NCBI RefSeq assembly: GCF_001427905.1
Contig: NZ_LMEF01000023.1
Coordinates: forward strand, 350,687 to 414,686
Direction: 5' to 3'
DNA: 64,000 nt
Source: Flavobacterium sp. Root420
GTDB lineage: Bacteria > Bacteroidota > Bacteroidia > Flavobacteriales > Flavobacteriaceae
Shown here: positions 59,711 to 64,000 of the stretch, in pieces
How the letters are laid out: each line of letters begins with the position of its first letter
Numbering within the stretch: the stretch's first letter is position 1
Notes under the pieces: model-generated
Told to the model about the DNA's origin: nothing
The model's database searches: none
What the model saw: only the letters and a program-made list of their open reading frames with translations
Position numbers and translations under genes: made by a program

Positions 59711-60355
59711 ATGAGAAGAATTAAATGGATTGTTATACTGTCTTGTGTTTTATTGGTGCAATGCTCCAGTTCAAATATAGTCAGTTCCTGGCGGTCATCA
59801 GATCCAACCAATCTGAAAACTGGTCGTATTGTTGTAGTTGGACTGATAAAAGAATCGGACCAATCACTTTATAAACAAATGGAAAATCATCTGGCTGATG
59901 ATCTTTGCAATCTTGGTTACGATGCCATTTCGTCTAACGAACTTTATGGCAGTAAAGCATTTGAAGGACTTGATGAGAAACAGATTATTTCGAATTTAGA
60001 GCAACATAACATAGCTGCCGTTTTAACAATTGTATTACTGAGCAAACAAAAAGAAAAATACCATGCACCAAAAAATGCATTTGAACTTACAGCCCCATTC
60101 AATGATGATGATTTTTCGGTTTACTATACTGCTATTTACAGCAAAATTTATGAGGAAGGGTACTATATCAATGATACCTATTATTTTTGGGAAAGCAATC
60201 TCTTTATAATGCCTGAGGAAAAGTTAGTATATTCAGTACAAACACAATCCTTTAATCCTTCAGGCAAGACAATTCTCGCACATGAGTATGGAAAATTAAT
60301 TATACACGATATGCTTGAAAATAAAATAATTGAGGAATTTCATAATCAAAAATAA
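59711..60355 (+). CDS. Lipoprotein, function unknown
   Basis: The 214-residue product has a clear lipobox (SCVLLVQCSSS, Cys at about residue 19). The body begins IVSSWRSSDP and continues with IVVVGLIKESDQSLYKQMEN, suggesting an alpha/beta fold. I have no family name for it that I would defend. It stands alone behind the ATA repeat, between the universal stress protein and the LOG gene. Confidence 0.6.
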   Translation: MRRIKWIVILSCVLLVQCSSSNIVSSWRSSDPTNLKTGRIVVVGLIKESDQSLYKQMENHLADDLCNLGYDAISSNELYGSKAFEGLDEKQIISNLEQHNIAAVLTIVLLSKQKEKYHAPKNAFELTAPFNDDDFSVYYTAIYSKIYEEGYYINDTYYFWESNLFIMPEEKLVYSVQTQSFNPSGKTILAHEYGKLIIHDMLENKIIEEFHNQK

Positions 60356-60471
60356 AATACAGTTGTTGTCAAAATTGTACTTATCTAAAAAAAGAAGTCC
60401 TTAACTCGACAAAGAACTTAAATTACGATATTGATAGTTCAAAACGATCAGGTTAAATTAAATGGTACTGG

Positions 60472-61176
60472 TTAAAATTTTGGTTTTAGTCCATAATATT
60501 TAATGCTATGCTCAATAATAAAAAGCCTTGCCTGTTCAATATCGTCTGTTATCATGAATAATTTTGAATCAGCATCATTAATGGTTCCCTGCTCTTTCAT
60601 AACAGCAATATGTTCAATGAGCGCCCTATGATATTGGGTATTAAAAATTATAACCGGAAAGTTTCTAATTTTGCCAGTCTGTATTAGGGTAATCGCTTCG
60701 AAATATTCATCCAGGGTTCCAAAACCTCCAGGCATTACTACAAAAGCAAAAGAGTATTTTACCAACAGTATTTTACGAATAAAAAAATGTTTTGCCTCCA
60801 CCCACTTATCAAGATAAGAATTAGGCATTTGATCGATCGGAAGTTTGATATTACATCCTACGGATTTCCCACCAACTTCTTGTGCGCCGCGATTTGCAGC
60901 TTCCATAAGACCTGGCCCGCCACCTGTCATTATCGTAAAGCCAAGTTTGGCAAATTCACCTGCCGCACTTCTGGTAAATTCATAATAAAAATGATCTTCC
61001 TTAAACCGGGAAGATCCAAAAAAGGTAATGCACGGACCTATCGAGTGCAGTTTACGAAAGCATTTTATCAATTCCCATAACGTAAAAAATATAAATTTCA
61101 TTTCAGTCAACCGCGATTGAGGACCTTCCAGGAATTGGATTTCTGATTTATCACTTTGATTTTTTTGCTGCACCAT
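60472..61176 (-). CDS. LOG-family nucleotide phosphoribohydrolase-like protein
   Basis: The 234-residue protein has the LOG signature (MTGGGPGLMEAANRGAQEVG and PGGFGTLDEYFEA), the binding and catalytic motifs PGGxGTxxE and GGGxGLM. The family hydrolyses nucleoside 5'-monophosphates and can release cytokinin-type bases; many bacterial members act on AMP. The frame is open upstream of 61176, but the ATG there leaves a 10-bp gap behind the BON gene. It is the last gene of the BON-BON-LOG operon. Confidence 0.85.
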   Translation of the reverse strand: MVQQKNQSDKSEIQFLEGPQSRLTEMKFIFFTLWELIKCFRKLHSIGPCITFFGSSRFKEDHFYYEFTRSAAGEFAKLGFTIMTGGGPGLMEAANRGAQEVGGKSVGCNIKLPIDQMPNSYLDKWVEAKHFFIRKILLVKYSFAFVVMPGGFGTLDEYFEAITLIQTGKIRNFPVIIFNTQYHRALIEHIAVMKEQGTINDADSKLFMITDDIEQARLFIIEHSIKYYGLKPKF

Positions 61177-61186
61177 ACTTTGAAAT

Positions 61187-61858
61187 TTAACACAAATAAG
61201 GCTGTTCAAGATTCACTTTTAAATGATTAATAACACTGATTACTCCGGGCGTTTTATACGCAATCCTTTCTGCTTCTTCTTTTTGAAAGATCGAACCAAC
61301 CGTACCGGATAACTGAACCGTTGCCCCTGCCACTTCAATATCAATTTCGTCCACATCAAAGGCCCAATGTCGTTGCAATGCCTTTTCCAGTAATTCTTTT
61401 TCTACCTGATCGTAGACCTCCCTTTTTAATTTAATATTGTTGATCACTTCCCTTACCCCTCTCTGATTTCTAATAAGCTCGAGAGCGATTTCTCGCTGAA
61501 AGTTCCATGGCACAATTCCTTCTGCCGTCACACTTCCTTTTTCTACAGTTATGTTAACGGTATTTTGTGGAACAATTTGATTTTCTTTAAATTTTGTGAC
61601 AATCTGGCTGGCAATTTCCTGATCAGAAGTACTGCTGCCTTTTTCGAGTACTACCTTTATTTCATCGACAATTGCTGCTACCCCTTTAATTTTCTTGGCA
61701 GCATGAAGAGCTTCTGCTTTTTTAACAAGCATGTCAACATTTCCCATAAGGGTAACGACACCTTCTTTTACGATAACACCAATTTCGGCCGCATGCAAAA
61801 GGGGTTCAAATTTGAGCGCCTCCTGAATTTCTCTTTGCAAAATATCATTACTTTTCAT
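61187..61858 (-). CDS. Triple-BON-domain protein (copy 2)
   Basis: The 223-residue paralogue of the gene at 57038 has the same three units (VVTLMGNVDMLVKKAEAL; SVTAEGIVPWNFQREIA; TVQLSGTVGSIFQKEEAER). It is the second gene of an operon between BON copy 3 (25 bp upstream) and the LOG gene (10 bp downstream). Confidence 0.82.
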   Translation of the reverse strand: MKSNDILQREIQEALKFEPLLHAAEIGVIVKEGVVTLMGNVDMLVKKAEALHAAKKIKGVAAIVDEIKVVLEKGSSTSDQEIASQIVTKFKENQIVPQNTVNITVEKGSVTAEGIVPWNFQREIALELIRNQRGVREVINNIKLKREVYDQVEKELLEKALQRHWAFDVDEIDIEVAGATVQLSGTVGSIFQKEEAERIAYKTPGVISVINHLKVNLEQPYLC

Positions 61859-61883
61859 TTCTTTTATTTATGTCTTGTATACA

Positions 61884-62543
61884 TCAATCTAATTCAACTA
61901 AAATCTCATTATCTACATACCACACACCAGGTGTATTCCATGCAATTCGTTCTGCTTCTTCTTTCTGAAAAAGCGAACTCACAATACCACTTAAAATTAT
62001 GGTCTTATCTTCCACTCTAACCCTAATATTATCGATATCCAGAATCCAGCTTCGGCGAAGTGCTTTTTCAACGAATTCCTTTTTTAATTCATTTTTTATT
62101 TCAGCTTCAATTTTTATCTTATCAATTACCCCCCTGACACCTTTTAAATAACGAATGGCATTGTCTGCTGCTTTTCTTTGAAAATTCCAATGTAAAATAC
62201 CTTCAAGAGTGACCCATCCGTTCTCAACCGTTACTTTTAACCTATGATCAGGAACTGCCCAATTTTCATGCAGGGCTTTAATGACTGAAGCAGCTATTTC
62301 TGTATCACTTTTAATAGCTGAAAAATACAGGTCAACTTTTATCTCATCCACGACCGCCTTTACTCCGGCAATATTTTTAACAGCTTGTTCGGCCTCTTTC
62401 TTCTGAGTATAATTATCCACTGTTCCTCCAAGGGTAACAATTCCATCGTCGACACTAACATCAATTTCATTAGAACTTAAAAGAGGTTCCCATTTAATGG
62501 CCTCTATTACTTCTTTACACAAAACATCATTACTTTTTTTCAT
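61884..62543 (-). CDS. Triple-BON-domain protein (copy 3)
   Basis: The 219-residue paralogue has three BON units (IVTLGGTVDNYTQKKEAEQ; WVTLEGILHWNFQRKAA; TIILSGIVSSLFQKEEAER). It heads the BON-BON-LOG operon, and its promoter region carries tandem FNR-type boxes 70 bp upstream. The three BON copies within 6 kb show repeated duplication inside one regulon. Confidence 0.82.
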   Translation of the reverse strand: MKKSNDVLCKEVIEAIKWEPLLSSNEIDVSVDDGIVTLGGTVDNYTQKKEAEQAVKNIAGVKAVVDEIKVDLYFSAIKSDTEIAASVIKALHENWAVPDHRLKVTVENGWVTLEGILHWNFQRKAADNAIRYLKGVRGVIDKIKIEAEIKNELKKEFVEKALRRSWILDIDNIRVRVEDKTIILSGIVSSLFQKEEAERIAWNTPGVWYVDNEILVELD

Positions 62544-62612
62544 GGCTAAAAAAATTAAAAATTTATAACTTTACAATGAAGTAAAATTGAAAAAAGCAGA
62601 TTGAAAAACAAA

Positions 62613-62646
62613 TGATTCCCATCAGTTTCAAAAGTGATGCAAATCA
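62613..62646. promoter_or_regulatory. Tandem Crp/FNR-type boxes before the BON-BON-LOG operon
   Basis: TGAT-TCCC-ATCA (62613-62624) and TGAT-GCAA-ATCA (62635-62646) are both perfect boxes and start 22 bp apart. The box nearer to the operon is centred 29.5 bp before CAATTTTA on the minus strand (62582-62589). The region is shared with the divergent thioredoxin-like gene, 210 bp away. Confidence 0.7.
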
Positions 62647-62856
62647 TTATCACTAGTTAAGAGATTTAATATATTTACAGAAGTATTTGAGAAAAAAACT
62701 GGTTTATTTAAAAGTAACCGGACAATATTTAAAAAGAATTAGACACCTAAAAACAATTTGTTTTCATTCAATAAAAATTAATCAAATCTTAAGCACTAAA
62801 AAAAAATAAGAAAGGCAACAATTCGTTATTTCGCTAGTAGCCAAAAACAACTGCAA
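62647..62856. other. Upstream region of the thioredoxin-like gene
   Basis: This AT-rich spacer contains a TATATTTA near 62690 that resembles a -7 element, but it lies far from the gene. No small gene was recognised. Confidence 0.35.
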
Positions 62857-63291
62857 ATGAAGCTAATTACATTATTCCTGTTATTAACAGTGCTTCCTAT
62901 AAATTGGGAACCTGATTTTAACAATGCAAAAAAAATTGCTAAGGAAAAACACGAATTAATTTTATTGAACTTCTCCGGATCTGACTGGTGTGGACCTTGT
63001 ATAGTGTTGCGCAGAGACTATCTTGAAAGTGCTGTTTTTACAGAAATGGCAAATGCCAATTTAGTATTGGTTAATGCTGATTTTCCAAGAAAAAAGAAAA
63101 ATATAGGCACACCGGAACAAGTAAAACGCAATGAAGATTTAGCCGAAATTTACAATAAGGAAGGGAGTTTCCCCCTAACTCTTCTTCTTGATGCTGATGG
63201 CAAAGTGCTTAAAACCTGGCACGGCAAACCTGAAACTACACCTGATGAGTGGACTGCCGAAATAAAAGCGATCTGTGATAGCACAAAATGA
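62857..63291 (+). CDS. Exported thioredoxin-like protein
   Basis: The 144-residue protein has a short hydrophobic N-terminus (LITLFLLLTVLP), probably a signal or anchor. A thioredoxin fold of the DUF255/thioredoxin_7 type follows: IAKEKHELILLNFSGSDWCG, with the active site WCGPC, and SFPLTLLLDADGKVL with the cis-Pro. It likely reduces disulfides in the periplasm or partners the ApbE-like enzyme encoded next, whose start overlaps its 3' end. Confidence 0.82.
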   Translation: MKLITLFLLLTVLPINWEPDFNNAKKIAKEKHELILLNFSGSDWCGPCIVLRRDYLESAVFTEMANANLVLVNADFPRKKKNIGTPEQVKRNEDLAEIYNKEGSFPLTLLLDADGKVLKTWHGKPETTPDEWTAEIKAICDSTK

Positions 63292-64000
63292 CATACTGAA
63301 AAATAAAAAATATTCGCAATCCCTGAAACTCATGGGAAACAACTTTACTATTACTGTTGTTGCCGCAAATGAGAAAACAGGAAATGAGAATATCAATCTT
63401 GCTATTGAAGAAATCAAGAGAATCGAAAAACTGCTTACTACTTATAAAGAAGACAGCCAGACCAATCTAATTAATGAAAACGCAGGAATTGAGCCTGTCA
63501 AAGTAGATCAAGAAGTTTTTAATCTTATTGAAAGAGCTACAGGGATTTCGAAAATTACACAAGGTGCATTTGATATTTCGTACGGAAGTCTTGACAAAAG
63601 TCTGTGGAATTTTGACAAAACAATGACCAGTCTTCCTGACCCCCAGATAGCAAAAAAAATGATTCACCTTATTGATTATCGAAATATCATTCTTGATAAA
63701 CAGAATTGTACTGTTTTTCTAAAAGAAAAGGGAATGCGGATTGGTTTTGGTGGCATCGGAAAAGGATATGCCGCAGAAATGGCAAAACAAGTACTATTAA
63801 AAAATAATGTTCAGAGCGGTATTATTAATGCCAGTGGTGATCTTTGTGCATGGGGACTACAGCCAAACGGGCAAAAATGGACCATTGGTGTTGCCAATCC
63901 TGACGCCCCGAATGCTGCTTTTTCTTATATGGAAATATCCAACAAGGCAGTTGCCACTTCTGGAAATTATGAAAAATTCGTCACCATCAACGGAAAAAAA
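63275..64000 (+). CDS. ApbE-type FAD:protein FMN transferase, partial
   Basis: The frame runs to the window edge, so the C-terminus is missing. It encodes the ApbE fold: LMGNNFTITVVAAN, EEIKRIEKLLTTYKEDSQ, then RIGFGGIGKGYAAEMAKQ and INASGDLCAWG. These proteins attach FMN covalently to target proteins such as NqrC/RnfG. Homology begins before the ATG at 63332, so the start is probably a GTG at 63275 inside the thioredoxin-like gene; the ATG is the alternative. No export signal is visible with either start. The overlap implies translational coupling. Confidence 0.8.
   Translation, partial: MIAQNDILKNKKYSQSLKLMGNNFTITVVAANEKTGNENINLAIEEIKRIEKLLTTYKEDSQTNLINENAGIEPVKVDQEVFNLIERATGISKITQGAFDISYGSLDKSLWNFDKTMTSLPDPQIAKKMIHLIDYRNIILDKQNCTVFLKEKGMRIGFGGIGKGYAAEMAKQVLLKNNVQSGIINASGDLCAWGLQPNGQKWTIGVANPDAPNAAFSYMEISNKAVATSGNYEKFVTINGKK

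Overview
The window is AT-rich Bacteroidota DNA, most probably a Flavobacterium or close relative. The protein families (YWFCY-type coupling protein, DUF5777 barrel, Bacteroidota-style Crp/Fnr proteins, flavobacterial YceI/lipoprotein genes) and several matches to the Bacteroidota -7 promoter element TAnnTTTG support this. No rRNA, tRNA or CRISPR array was seen.

Positions 1 to about 29.95 kb look like the cargo of an integrated conjugative or mobilisable element. It holds a sacsin-type GHKL ATPase (cut by the left edge) and a TraG/MobC coupling protein. A block of poorly known genes follows (DUF3800, a two-TM protein, a coiled-coil protein, a Schlafen/AlbA_2 protein). Next come exonuclease VII (xseA/xseB) and a Y-family polymerase/DnaE pair behind a perfect LexA-like palindrome. 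A four-gene envelope cluster ends in a papain-like cysteine protease. The usual element housekeeping set (SSB, DUF932, excisionase-like HTH, RadC-like) precedes an uncharacterised HTH protein and a Gabija-like pair (OLD-family nuclease plus UvrD-like helicase). The island ends at a scar where the C-terminal half of a large serine recombinase abuts an AraC-type gene that has lost its DNA-binding half.

From 30 to about 44 kb the DNA is chromosome-like but eroded. It has two YceI proteins, a c-type cytochrome lipoprotein, an OB-fold protein, a DUF5777 barrel, a truncated-haemoglobin-like lipoprotein, hemA, two stand-alone Crp/Fnr regulators, and an operon-like set of a GcvH-like protein without its lipoyl lysine, a methyltransferase and an alpha-oxoamine synthase. 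Between these genes lie remnants of a tyrosine recombinase, GcvP, a thiolase (in two displaced pieces) and a TetR regulator.

From 45 to 63 kb there is a coherent stress or low-oxygen island: PEP synthase, a FixL-like haem-PAS histidine kinase overlapping a receiver-Crp response regulator, Hsp20, an ATP-cone nuclease with a beta-CASP RNase, a P-type ATPase, an OsmC-like protein, a YflT-like stress protein, three triple-BON proteins, a universal stress protein and a LOG-family protein. ppsA, hsp20, the YflT-like gene and the BON-BON-LOG operon are each preceded by TGAT-N4-ATCA boxes at the same distance from a putative -7 element. The receiver-Crp protein carries the E-x-x-S-R recognition pattern of FNR. 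The inference is that this two-component pair senses oxygen or redox and drives the island. The window ends with a thioredoxin-like protein and a partial ApbE.
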